A stretch of 64,000 nt of DNA from assembly GCA_016217595.1 (NCBI GenBank), contig JACRHS010000008.1, positions 62,001 through 126,000 on the forward strand. Direction: 5' to 3'. A model generated the notes under the pieces. The model had not been told where the DNA came from. It saw nothing but the letters and a program-made list of their open reading frames with translations, and did no database searches. Position numbers and translations under genes: made by a program. This document shows positions 8,583-17,109 of the stretch, piece by piece (position 1 is the stretch's first letter; each line of letters opens with the position of its first letter). The DNA comes from Opitutia bacterium (GTDB taxonomy: Bacteria; Verrucomicrobiota; Verrucomicrobiia; Opitutales; Opitutaceae).

Positions 8583-8927
8583 ATGAAAACTCTTCACCGC
8601 AGGTTTCGCTTCGTCAGTGGGGGAATCGTTTGGATAGCCGTATGGGCGCTGGGCCCCGTGGCGCGCGGGGCGGAGGGTGCGGATTTGTTCGTGCAACAGT
8701 GCGCTCCCTGCCACGGCGAAGATGGCAAGGCGCGGAATCCGGCGGCAAAGAAACTCGGAGTGAGGGATCTTACGGTGAGCAAGCTGACCGACGCGGAGAT
8801 CGAAAAGCAGGTGCGGGACGGCGTGCGCAACAAGCGCGGGCTGGAGGTCATGCCCGCGTTCAAGGAGAAGCTAACGCCCGAGGAAATCCAGGCGGTGGTG
8901 GCGGCGGTGAAACGCCTGCGCAAGTAG
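8583..8927 (+). CDS. Secreted class I cytochrome c
   Basis: The ATG at 8583 gives 114 residues with a signal peptide (Arg-rich start, hydrophobic core, ARGAEG end near residue 30). A single c-type domain follows, with the haem motif CAPCH near residues 38-42. The distal Met ligand is probably in EVMPAFKEKL near residue 88. It is likely a small periplasmic electron carrier. Haem attachment would depend on the system II maturation genes found near 57-60 kb of this window. It diverges from the MFS/synthase pair, with a 95-base gap. Confidence 0.85.
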   Translation: MKTLHRRFRFVSGGIVWIAVWALGPVARGAEGADLFVQQCAPCHGEDGKARNPAAKKLGVRDLTVSKLTDAEIEKQVRDGVRNKRGLEVMPAFKEKLTPEEIQAVVAAVKRLRK

Positions 8928-9013
8928 ACGACCGACCGCGGTCACGAATCCGCGGCCAGACGAAGTTTCCTCGGGCCGGCCGCGGATCATGACGTGTTGA
9001 ACGCGAAGGCGGA

Positions 9014-9205
9014 TTACTTGGCCGCGCGCGAACGCTCCCGGATTTCGCGGATGGTCTGGGCGGGCAGCCCGAGCCATTGGAGAAACGCCTCGTGCGCTTG
9101 CGGGTGCCGCGTTTCAAACAGCCCATGGAGCTGTTGTTTCTGGGCATCGGTGATGCCGGCGCTGTCGAGCAGGGCGACGAACTGGTCTTTGGTGATATGG
9201 TTCAT
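9014..9205 (-). CDS. Small hypothetical protein
   Basis: The ATG at 9205 gives a compact 63-residue, mostly helical protein (MNHITKDQFVALLDSAG...), ending in a basic Arg/Lys tail. The frame is open further upstream, but that part is low-complexity and antiparallel to other sequence. No family is recognised. The residue pattern resembles a small helix-turn-helix or adaptor fold, but this is a guess. It stands alone between the cytochrome gene and a small membrane protein gene. Confidence 0.5.
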   Translation of the reverse strand: MNHITKDQFVALLDSAGITDAQKQQLHGLFETRHPQAHEAFLQWLGLPAQTIREIRERSRAAK

Positions 9206-9374
9206 GTTGGTTTTCAGTTGTTGAACGGCGCCGCGGAAATGCAGCGCCGATTTCGCGACGGTACGCTGTGCACCTGTGATCACCTCCAGAGATTTTTTGC
9301 GGTGGTTTGCCCCTTGCCATGCACACGGTCGCAGGGCACGAGATTGGCACGTGGAACTGGAAAACCGGACAGCC

Positions 9375-9659
9375 ATGCGCGCGGAACGCGTGCACCAACA
9401 AGCGGAGGATGCACCGCTGCATTTCACCATCGGCGGAGCGGTCGCCGCTTTGGCGGTCGCCGCCGTGGGCGTGCGCGGTGTGGCCATGACCACGCTGCTG
9501 CTCGCGGCCATGGTTGGCACAGGCATCGGCTGGGCTCTCGGACGCTGGCGCCGCCGTCAACTGCTCGCCAAGGAGCGCCAGATTCGCGGGATCCTGCACT
9601 TTTCCGACCGCGATCCTCGCCAGACGCCCGATCGCAGCGACGTGCCCCCGCAGAATTGA
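9375..9659 (+). CDS. Small hypothetical membrane protein
   Basis: The ATG at 9375 gives 94 residues with two hydrophobic segments, roughly residues 18-34 and 37-54. An Arg-rich cytoplasmic flank (RWRRRQ) and a polar tail follow. No family is recognised. The start could also be at 9276, which adds 33 residues. Both ends are uncertain, and the product might be spurious given its small size. Confidence 0.4.
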   Translation: MRAERVHQQAEDAPLHFTIGGAVAALAVAAVGVRGVAMTTLLLAAMVGTGIGWALGRWRRRQLLAKERQIRGILHFSDRDPRQTPDRSDVPPQN

Positions 9660-9790
9660 CGGCTTGGGCCGGACTCAGGGTTTCTACGCCGTGTTCTTTT
9701 CTTTCACGGCGTCATGGATTTGTTATTGGTGGTCTCGCCAACCGAGGTTCGCCTGCACCGTCACTGCCAGTCGCGACAATCCCCAGCCCA

Positions 9791-11080
9791 ATGAATGCTC
9801 AACCCATCCCCGTGTTGATCGTGGACGACGATCCAACCTTTGGCGCATTCTTGCAGCTGCTCGTGCGAAAAATGGGCGAACGCGAACCGTGCGAGGCCAA
9901 GTGGGTAACGACGGGCGCGGCCATGCTCTCCGAACTCGGGCGCAAACAATACGAACTTATCTTGCTCGATTATAATTTGCAGGACACCGACGGGCTGGAA
10001 CTGCTCTCGGAGATCCGACTGCTACCGATGGGGAATCGCCCGGCAGTCATCATGCTGACCGGCGCCGGGAGCGAAGAAGTGGCGGTGGAGGCGATGAAGC
10101 TCGGCGCGCGCGATTATCTGGTCAAAGGGGCGTTCGATCTGCCGGCGTTGCGGCGCGCGATTTTGGCGGCGATGGAACGCCGGCGGCTGGAGGTGCAGCT
10201 GGCGCAATCCGCCGACGAGTTGCGCCAGCGCAGCCAGCAAATGGAGGCCGAGCTGGCGATGGCGCGCGAAGTGCAGCAGGCATTGCTGCCGCAACAATAC
10301 CCGACGATCCCGCGCGGCGCGGCGGAGGGCGCGGCGTTGCGCTTTTATCATCGGTGGATTCCGAGCAGCGCCGTGGCGGGCGATTTCTTCGAGGTGTTTC
10401 CGGTCTCAGATACCGCGGCGGGCGTGTTTATTTGCGATGTGATGGGGCATGGCGTGCGCGCCGCGCTGATCACGGCGCTGATGCGCGGCTTGCTCGAAGA
10501 GTTGACCCCGCTGGCGGCCGATCCAGGACGTTTTCTCGGCGAGCTCAACCGTAGCCTCAAAACGATTCTCCAGCGGACCAACGAAATCGTTTTCGCCACG
10601 GCATTCTATCTGGTCATCGACCCGGTGCGGGGCGAACTGCGCTTTGCCAACGCCGGCCATCCACATCCGTTGCATGTGCAGCACTCGGCCGGGACGGTGA
10701 CCACGTTGCAATGTGAAGCCGGGCCCGATCCCGCGCTCGGCTTGATCCCCGACATCGAGTATCAGACGACGACGCGGGCGGCGGGTTCGGAGGATGTGGT
10801 GCTGTTGTTTACTGACGGACTCTTCGAGGCGGCTGGCGAGGGCGGGGAGGAGTTTGGTTTGCACAGGCTACGACAGGCCGTGCGGTCGCGTCTGGGGCTG
10901 GCGGTGCCGCCATTGTTCGACGCGCTCCTCGGTGAAGTGAAGGAATTCCAGGCCCCGGGGCAGTCGGCTGGCTTTGCCGACGATGTATGTCTCGTCGCGG
11001 TGGAATTGCCTGGGGGCGCAACCAACTCTGCAATGACGGAAGCGCCCGGGCTCGCTTGCGAAAGCGGTGCATCGCGTTAG
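9791..11080 (+). CDS. Response regulator with SpoIIE/PP2C phosphatase output
   Basis: This 429-residue protein has an N-terminal receiver (residues 1-125) and a C-terminal SpoIIE/RsbU-type Ser/Thr phosphatase (about 160-410). The receiver keeps the acidic pair (DDD, residues 11-13), the phosphorylatable Asp in LLDYNL (near 61), Thr in MLTG and Lys in LVKG. The phosphatase shows AGDFFEV, CDVMGHGVRAAL, NAGHPHP and FTDGLFEA metal-site motifs, with a short coiled linker between. It probably dephosphorylates an anti-anti-sigma factor when activated by a histidine kinase. No partner gene lies nearby. The ATG at 9791 was chosen because the receiver begins immediately. Confidence 0.85.
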   Translation: MNAQPIPVLIVDDDPTFGAFLQLLVRKMGEREPCEAKWVTTGAAMLSELGRKQYELILLDYNLQDTDGLELLSEIRLLPMGNRPAVIMLTGAGSEEVAVEAMKLGARDYLVKGAFDLPALRRAILAAMERRRLEVQLAQSADELRQRSQQMEAELAMAREVQQALLPQQYPTIPRGAAEGAALRFYHRWIPSSAVAGDFFEVFPVSDTAAGVFICDVMGHGVRAALITALMRGLLEELTPLAADPGRFLGELNRSLKTILQRTNEIVFATAFYLVIDPVRGELRFANAGHPHPLHVQHSAGTVTTLQCEAGPDPALGLIPDIEYQTTTRAAGSEDVVLLFTDGLFEAAGEGGEEFGLHRLRQAVRSRLGLAVPPLFDALLGEVKEFQAPGQSAGFADDVCLVAVELPGGATNSAMTEAPGLACESGASR

Positions 11081-11137
11081 CTTCCTGACGTAATACTTTG
11101 TCTGAAACCGCAACCCGCCGAGCCAAGGAGTTTCATC

Positions 11138-11374
11138 ATGCCCACGCCCATCATCGCGCAGAAAGCACCTTTCGTCCAAGCGACCAACCCCGGCATTTAT
11201 CATTGGTGCACATGCGGCGGATCCAAGAAGCAGCCGTTTTGTGACGGCTCGCACAAAGGCACTGGTTTTTCGCCTAAGAAAGTCGACATCGCTGAGGCAA
11301 AAACCGTCGCCTGGTGCGGCTGTAAAAATTCCAAAAACGGCGCGTTCTGCGACGGCAGCCACAGCCGGCTCTAA
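11138..11374 (+). CDS. Tandem CDGSH iron-sulfur protein
   Basis: This small 78-residue protein has two CDGSH [2Fe-2S]-binding motifs. The first is C-x-C-x2-S-x3-P-x-C-D-G-S-H at about residues 24-39. The second is C-x-C-x2-S-x3-A-x-C-D-G-S-H at about 59-74, with Ala replacing the usual Pro. Each cluster would be held by three Cys and one His. Bacterial members act in redox or Fe-S transfer, but the partner is not known here. It converges with the metallophosphoesterase gene, with a 27-base gap. Confidence 0.85.
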   Translation: MPTPIIAQKAPFVQATNPGIYHWCTCGGSKKQPFCDGSHKGTGFSPKKVDIAEAKTVAWCGCKNSKNGAFCDGSHSRL

Positions 11375-11401
11375 TTCGCACGGCGGTTCGTCCGCGACGG
11401 G

Positions 11402-13480
11402 TTACGGCACTTCGTAGATCTCGAAGAGCACCTCGCCGGTGCTGCCGCCATTGCCGGTGATCTGCGCCGAATAGGTGCCGGCGGGCAACGTGAGCAAAAG
11501 CGCGGCGTCTTTGCTCGCCGGATCGGGGAGCGCAAACGCGCCGGTAGCATCGCCGGCCGCGCGCAACGCCGGCAAGTCGCCCGTGCCCCAGTTGTCGTTG
11601 CTCGCCACAACGGTGTCGCGGCCGTCGATGGTCGTGTGCAACTCCAGTCGCGGATCCGCCAGCGTGCCGCCGACGCCAAAGCTGGCCAGCGTCGGGCCGA
11701 CGCCGCGCAGCAGCAGTTGTTTGGGTGTGTTGCCGCTGATCACGAAGCCCGCGATGAGCGTGCGGTCGCCTGTGCCGGCGAAGCTGCGCGTGGAGAGATT
11801 TACCAAGCGCGAAGCGTTTCCGCTTCCGGCATCGTAAAGTTCCAACAGGGTTACGCCGCTGCGATCAGCCGTGTCGTACACGAAGAGCGAGCGCGTGCCC
11901 TCAATGGGCAGGAGCAGCGCGGCGTCCTTGCTCGCAGTGTCGGGTAATGCGAATGCGCCCGTCGCGGCGAATGCCGCGCGCAGCGCCGCCACATCGCCCG
12001 TGCCCCAGTTATTGTTGCTCGCCGTGATCGTGTCGCGGTCGTCGACCAGGGCGTGGAGTTCGATACACGGATCGGGCAGTGCGTCACTCACGCCGTAGTC
12101 GGCCAGCGCCGGACCGCTCGCGCGGAGTAGCATCGGCTTGGCGTCGCCGGCCATCACGCAGCCGACGATCAACGGATTGGCTTTGCTCCGGGCGGTGGTG
12201 CGCACCGAGAGGTTGATCAAGCGGCCAGGCTCGGGCGGCGCGACCACCAGGCGCGCGAACTGGCTGGTCGTCGCGCCGCTGACATTGCTCACAACCACCG
12301 TGTAGTCGCCGGCGGCGTCCGCACTCACATTGCTCACCGTCAAGGTAGACGACGTCGCGCCGGGCAGCGCCGCGCTGTTTTTGTGCCACTGATAGGTGAG
12401 CGGAGTCGCACTCGTCGCCGTCACGGCGAAGCTCGCGGTGCCGCCGGGGGCCATGGTCTGGCTCGCGGGCGAAGTGACGATGACAGGCGGAGTCGCCGCC
12501 GCCACCCACTTGATGTCTGTGACCGTGAACGCCGAGCCGTCGTTCTTATTTTGGCTGAGCGACGGGCAATAAACCCACGTTTTCAGGGTGCCGTTATCCG
12601 GATCGATCTCGAACAGACGGACGGGATTGGTGGCGTTGTCGTGGTAGCACTGGAGAAACTGGTAGATCGCGTTGCCGTTCGTGCCGGTGTCTTTCCGGTA
12701 AGTGTGGTTTCCCGCATGACCGCAAAATACCAGCCGGATGTTGGCGTAGGTCTTGATCAATTGGTCGAAGACATACTGCGGGCTGTTGTCGCCGTAGCCG
12801 CCGTTGGACTGCTCGATGGCGGTGCCGCCGTTCAGATGGGAATGCGTGAGGATAATGACGTTGTGATCGGGAAAACTCTGCACCACGCCCTTGGCCCATT
12901 CCACGGGACCTGTGCGCGCCCAGAGCTCCAAATTCAGGACGAGCCAGTTGAGCCCGCCGGCGGTGAAAATGTGATAGGCGTTGTCGGTTTTGCCGGCCTC
13001 GTACGCGCCGCGGCGCGCGAGAAACCGCGCCGGCGGAAAATAGGCGTTGTGCGTGGTGGTGTTGCGCAGGTTGGTGTTGACGTTGCCCGGCGCGGCGCTG
13101 CCGCCTTCCTTGGTTGCGGCGGTGTCGTGATTGCCGAGGGCCAGCGCGTAGGGCACGCCCGCCTGATCGAGCACGGCGAGTCCCGCGCTCGCACGTTCGT
13201 ACTGGATGTGATCCGGAGTGTCCCAGTTCAGCATGTCGCCGACGTGCAGCATCATTTTGATGCGCAGTTTTTCCCGGTTATCGGCGATCCACTGCATGCG
13301 CTGGCGGAAGCGCTGGTCGCCGGCGTTGAGTACTTCCTGCTGCGAATCGGGCGTCACCGCGAGCGTGAAGGTCTCGGCGCGAAGCGCCGGTCCGGCCAGC
13401 AGACACGCGAGGATCAAACCGCCAAGGAGGCGGCAAATTCGCGCGGCGAAGGTCGGATGAATTGGGGTAAAAGGGTACAT
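11402..13480 (-). CDS. Secreted metallophosphoesterase with Ig and two tandem repeat domains
   Basis: The ATG at 13480 gives 692 residues. A signal peptide (about residues 1-35) is followed by a calcineurin-like phosphoesterase domain (about 37-330). Its motifs are VTPDSQ, HVGDMLNWD, ALGNHD, ILTHSH and FCGHAGNH. The first motif has Gln where most members have His. An Ig-like domain (about 335-430) follows, then two copies of a repeat of about 125 residues (near 435-562 and 563-692). Both repeats contain LSxR, LLLRxxGPxLA, WGTGD and ALPDxASKDAALLL. The repeats match the C-terminal tails of many Opitutus secreted proteins. Its substrate is unknown. It diverges from the helicase gene. Confidence 0.8.
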   Translation of the reverse strand: MYPFTPIHPTFAARICRLLGGLILACLLAGPALRAETFTLAVTPDSQQEVLNAGDQRFRQRMQWIADNREKLRIKMMLHVGDMLNWDTPDHIQYERASAGLAVLDQAGVPYALALGNHDTAATKEGGSAAPGNVNTNLRNTTTHNAYFPPARFLARRGAYEAGKTDNAYHIFTAGGLNWLVLNLELWARTGPVEWAKGVVQSFPDHNVIILTHSHLNGGTAIEQSNGGYGDNSPQYVFDQLIKTYANIRLVFCGHAGNHTYRKDTGTNGNAIYQFLQCYHDNATNPVRLFEIDPDNGTLKTWVYCPSLSQNKNDGSAFTVTDIKWVAAATPPVIVTSPASQTMAPGGTASFAVTATSATPLTYQWHKNSAALPGATSSTLTVSNVSADAAGDYTVVVSNVSGATTSQFARLVVAPPEPGRLINLSVRTTARSKANPLIVGCVMAGDAKPMLLRASGPALADYGVSDALPDPCIELHALVDDRDTITASNNNWGTGDVAALRAAFAATGAFALPDTASKDAALLLPIEGTRSLFVYDTADRSGVTLLELYDAGSGNASRLVNLSTRSFAGTGDRTLIAGFVISGNTPKQLLLRGVGPTLASFGVGGTLADPRLELHTTIDGRDTVVASNDNWGTGDLPALRAAGDATGAFALPDPASKDAALLLTLPAGTYSAQITGNGGSTGEVLFEIYEVP

Positions 13481-13584
13481 CAGGCAAAAAGTGCGGCGAA
13501 GACTTTCGGCGACGATGAGCGGCGTCAAGAGGGAGAAGCTTGCGCTTTCGCCGGCGGGCAAAACGCTGCGTGCGTTTCCACGCC

Positions 13585-16134
13585 ATGTCGTCTCCGCGCG
13601 ATCTTCCCATCTACGAACTCGAATCCGACCTCGTCGCGGCGCTGCGCGCGCCTGCGGGCCGCGTGGTCGTGCAGGCGCCGACCGGCTCGGGCAAATCCAC
13701 GCAGATTCCGCAGATGCTGCTGCGTCACGGGTTTCTCGACGGCGGGCAGGTGGTGATCTTGCAACCGCGCCGGCTCGCCGCGCGCCTGCTGGCCAAACGC
13801 GTGGCGGAGGAAGTCGGCACACCGCTTGGCGATGTGGTGGGTTATCAGATCCGGCTCGAATCGCGCATCAGCGCGGCTACGCGGCTGCGGTTCGTCACCG
13901 AGGGGATTCTGCTCCGGCAAATGTCGTTCGATGCGCGCCTGTCGGGCATCAACGCCCTGATTTTTGACGAGTTTCACGAGCGCCATCTCTACGGCGACAT
14001 CTCGCTCGCGCGGGCGTTGCAGATCCAGCAGACGGTGCGGCCCGACCTGAAAATCGTGGTGATGTCGGCCACGCTGGAGGCGGCGACGCTGCGCGATTAT
14101 CTCGCGCCGTGCGCAGTGCTCGCGTCGCAGGGCCGCAGTTTCCCGGTGCAGATCGAGTACCTGCCGAAGGCGGTGAATTTCGAGCAGGAAGCGGTGTGGG
14201 AGGTGGTGGCGCGCGAGTGCGAACGCGTCGCCCGGCGGACCAGCGGCGACATGCTGGTCTTTCTGCCCGGCGCCTACGAAATCAGCCGCACCGTGCAGGC
14301 GGTGCAAAGCAGTCGCGAGCTGCGCGATTTCGTGGCGTTTCCGCTGCATGGCGAGTTGCCGCCCGACGCGCAGGACCGCGCGGTGGCGCGTTACGATGCG
14401 CGCAAGATCATCGTCTCGACCAACGTCGCCGAGACTTCGCTCACCATCGACGGCGTGACGGCCGTGATCGACAGCGGACTGGCGCGGATGGCGCGCTACG
14501 ATCCGCATCGCGGGATCAACACTCTGCTCATCGAGCGGATCGCCGCCGCGAGCGCTGACCAGCGCGCCGGTCGCGCCGGCCGCACCGCGCCCGGCGTGTG
14601 CGTGCGGCTCTGGACGGAGCGCGAACACGCGCAACGGCCGTTGCAGGAGTTGCCCGAGGTGCGCCGGCTCGACCTCTCCGAAGTCGTGCTCACGCTCAAG
14701 GCCAGCGGCATCGACGACATCGCGAATTTCCCGTGGCTGGAAAAACCCGAGCCGCGCGCGTTGGAACGCGCGGAGGCGTTGCTCGCGGACCTTGGCGCGC
14801 TCGCCGGACCGCAGCGGGTCATCACCGCCGTCGGCCGCAAGATGCTGCGTTTCCCGGTGCATCCGCGCTACGCCCGCATGTTGCTCGAAGCCGATGCGCG
14901 CGGTTGCGTGCGCTCCATCGCGCTGATGGCGGCGCTCACGCAGGGGCGGAATTTTCTGCTGCGCGGCGGCCCGAAGGAGGTCGCGCAGGCGCGCGAGGAT
15001 TTGCTCGGCGAGGAACACGAGAGCGATTTCTTCCTGCTGATGCGGGCGTGGCGTTACGCCGATCAGGCGAACTATGCGCTCGATGCCTGCCGGCGGCTCG
15101 GCATCCACGCGCAGGCGGCGCGCCAGGTTGGACCGCTGTTCGAGCAGTTTCTCGAAATCGCCGCAAAGGAAGGGCTCGATGTCACCGAGCGCCGCATCGA
15201 CAGCGCGGCGGTGCGCAAATGCGTGCTGGCCGGTTTCTCCGATCATCTGGCGAAACGGCTCGATGGCGGCACGCTACGGTGCGAGCTCGTGCACCAGCGG
15301 CGCGGCTTGCTCGCGCGCGAAAGCGCCATCGATCAGGCGCCGCTTTTTGTAGCGGCGGAGGTGAGCGAGATCGAGGGACGCGGCGGCGAGGTTAACGTGC
15401 TGCTCAGCCTCGGCACCGCCATCGACGAGGCGTGGTTGCAGGAGCTGTTTCCCGATGATTTTTGCCAGACGCGCGGCGTGTTGTACGACGAGGCGGCCAA
15501 GCGTGTGGTCGCCCGGCGCGAGCGCCGTTTCCGCGATCTCGTGCTCGAAGCCAAGGCCGGCAGCGACGACGTGCCGCTCAACGAGGCGGCGCTGTTGCTG
15601 ACCAAGGAAGTGCTCGCCGGGCGGATCAAAATCGACGCCTGGGACGAGAGCGTGGAGCAGTGGATCATCCGCGTGAACCGTCTCGCCGAGTGGTTTCCCG
15701 AACTGGAGGTCAACCCCCTCACCGACGCCGACCGCGCCACGTTGATCGAACAGATTTGTTTTGGCGAAACCGGTGCGCGCGCGGTGAAGGAAAAGGCGGT
15801 GATGCCGATCCTGCGCGACTGGCTCACGGCCGAGCAGCTCGCGGTGCTCGACGATTATTTGCCCGAGCGATTGGTGATGGCGAACGGCCGCAAATCGCGA
15901 CTCGCTTACGCAAAGGAAGGACCGCCGATTTTGAGCGCGCGCATACAGGAGCTTTACGGCGTGAACGGGCGGTTCACGCTCGGACACGGCCGCGTGCCGG
16001 TGAAGATCGAGGTGCTCGCGCCCAACCACCGCCCGATCCAAGTGACGGATGACCTGACGAGCTTCTGGCGCGACATGTACCCGAAGGTGAAGGCGGAGTT
16101 GTCGCGCCGTTATCCCCGGCACGAATGGCGGTGA
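13585..16134 (+). CDS. hrpB: HrpB-type ATP-dependent helicase
   Basis: This 849-residue DExH-box helicase shows Walker A (TGSGKST), the DEFHER box in place of DEAH, the SATLEA motif III, TNVAETSLTIDG and QRAGRAGRTAPG. HA2-like and HrpB C-terminal regions follow; the tail ends at the GHGRVPVKIEVLAP-to-RYPRHEW segment typical of HrpB. Its cellular role in bacteria is poorly defined, with RNA remodelling usually assumed. The ATG at 13585 was chosen because the earlier in-frame ATG at 13540 adds an Arg-rich stretch. It diverges from the metallophosphoesterase gene, with a 104-base gap. Confidence 0.9.
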   Translation: MSSPRDLPIYELESDLVAALRAPAGRVVVQAPTGSGKSTQIPQMLLRHGFLDGGQVVILQPRRLAARLLAKRVAEEVGTPLGDVVGYQIRLESRISAATRLRFVTEGILLRQMSFDARLSGINALIFDEFHERHLYGDISLARALQIQQTVRPDLKIVVMSATLEAATLRDYLAPCAVLASQGRSFPVQIEYLPKAVNFEQEAVWEVVARECERVARRTSGDMLVFLPGAYEISRTVQAVQSSRELRDFVAFPLHGELPPDAQDRAVARYDARKIIVSTNVAETSLTIDGVTAVIDSGLARMARYDPHRGINTLLIERIAAASADQRAGRAGRTAPGVCVRLWTEREHAQRPLQELPEVRRLDLSEVVLTLKASGIDDIANFPWLEKPEPRALERAEALLADLGALAGPQRVITAVGRKMLRFPVHPRYARMLLEADARGCVRSIALMAALTQGRNFLLRGGPKEVAQAREDLLGEEHESDFFLLMRAWRYADQANYALDACRRLGIHAQAARQVGPLFEQFLEIAAKEGLDVTERRIDSAAVRKCVLAGFSDHLAKRLDGGTLRCELVHQRRGLLARESAIDQAPLFVAAEVSEIEGRGGEVNVLLSLGTAIDEAWLQELFPDDFCQTRGVLYDEAAKRVVARRERRFRDLVLEAKAGSDDVPLNEAALLLTKEVLAGRIKIDAWDESVEQWIIRVNRLAEWFPELEVNPLTDADRATLIEQICFGETGARAVKEKAVMPILRDWLTAEQLAVLDDYLPERLVMANGRKSRLAYAKEGPPILSARIQELYGVNGRFTLGHGRVPVKIEVLAPNHRPIQVTDDLTSFWRDMYPKVKAELSRRYPRHEWR

Positions 16135-16147
16135 GCTGGCGGCGGCG

Positions 16148-17005
16148 TCACTGCCGGTAGGCGGTCGGCGTGAGCTTGGTTTTCTTCTTGAACACGCGGC
16201 AGAAGTAGCTCGCTTCGCTGAACCCGCACGCAGCCGCCACCTCGTCGATCGTCTGCCGGTAGTTTTTCAGCAGGTATTTTGCGCGGTCGATCCGGACGTA
16301 AGCGATGTAGTCGTTGAACGAGACCTCGCCCTCGCGTTTGAACAGACGGGAAACGTGGTTGGGCGACACATGGAAGTGCGCGGCCACGGACTCGCGGGAG
16401 AGCGGCAGCTGAAAATGCTCCTGCACGTACATGCAGATGCTGTCGTAGAGATTGGCGGCGCGGCGCTTCGGGGCCTCGGTCGGCCGGTTGAGCGCGGCGA
16501 GACTGACGCGCAGCAGCGCCTCGATGAGAGGGCGCGCGATTTCCGGGGCGTCCTTGGGCAGGCCGAGCAGGGCTTGCATGATCTGGCGCGGCACATCGCC
16601 GTGCGCGCCGTGGAGCGTGGCCTTGCACGCGGGCGGTGGCTCGGGGCGTTTGCCGTCGTGCGTCACCAGACTAAGGCCGACCTGACGCCGGCCGAAGAGA
16701 ATGCTCAGCGTGGTCGCGGGCGGTCCCCACACCGGGCGGTTCCAGCAGTTGGCGGGGATGATCGCGGCATCGCCTTTTTCGAGAGCGAGCAGACGGGGTT
16801 TGCCGCCTTGTTCCACCCACATCGAGTCTTTGCCGGACAATGTCACCGAGAGGCGGGGAAAGTGCACGAGGTAGGCGAGCGCGGGCGGCGTCGTGGCGAC
16901 GCATTCGGCGACGCTGACGTGCGCGAGGCGGCCGTGACGCAGGAAGGCGGTCAACGCGGCGGCGATTTGCCGGCCGGAGCTTTCAAGTGGTGGGGAAATC
17001 GGCAC
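16148..17005 (-). CDS. AraC-family regulator of the PTS locus
   Basis: This 285-residue protein has an N-terminal cupin-like sensing domain and a C-terminal AraC HTH domain. LPLSRESVAAHFHVSPNHVSR and DEVAAACGFSEASYFCRVFKK lie near residues 205-285, and the tail is TPTAYRQ. The start codon is GTG at 17005. The gene is divergent from the PTS genes, with 104 bases between, so it is the likely local regulator, though this is only inferred from position. Most fructose PTS operons use a LacI or DeoR family regulator instead. Confidence 0.8.
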   Translation of the reverse strand: MPISPPLESSGRQIAAALTAFLRHGRLAHVSVAECVATTPPALAYLVHFPRLSVTLSGKDSMWVEQGGKPRLLALEKGDAAIIPANCWNRPVWGPPATTLSILFGRRQVGLSLVTHDGKRPEPPPACKATLHGAHGDVPRQIMQALLGLPKDAPEIARPLIEALLRVSLAALNRPTEAPKRRAANLYDSICMYVQEHFQLPLSRESVAAHFHVSPNHVSRLFKREGEVSFNDYIAYVRIDRAKYLLKNYRQTIDEVAAACGFSEASYFCRVFKKKTKLTPTAYRQ

Positions 17006-17109
17006 AGATGGTTACAATAATCCAACAAATGACACGGGATTCCACGTAGCCGGCAAGACGGATCTGTGGCAATCCTCCTACCGCTTCGCATTCCCCAAGT
17101 CTCACGCGC
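17006..17109. promoter_or_regulatory. Divergent control region between araC-type gene and PTS operon
   Basis: The 104-base gap is the only non-coding DNA between the regulator and the PTS genes, so it should hold both promoters and the operator. The 5' part is AT-rich (TTACAATAAT near 17011-17020), while the rest is GC-rich. I see no clear -35/-10 pair or exact inverted repeat. Confidence 0.35.

Noticed and set aside
12383-13756. Long plus-strand frame across the metallophosphoesterase
   Set aside because: It is antisense to a well-supported gene and has no protein-like motifs.
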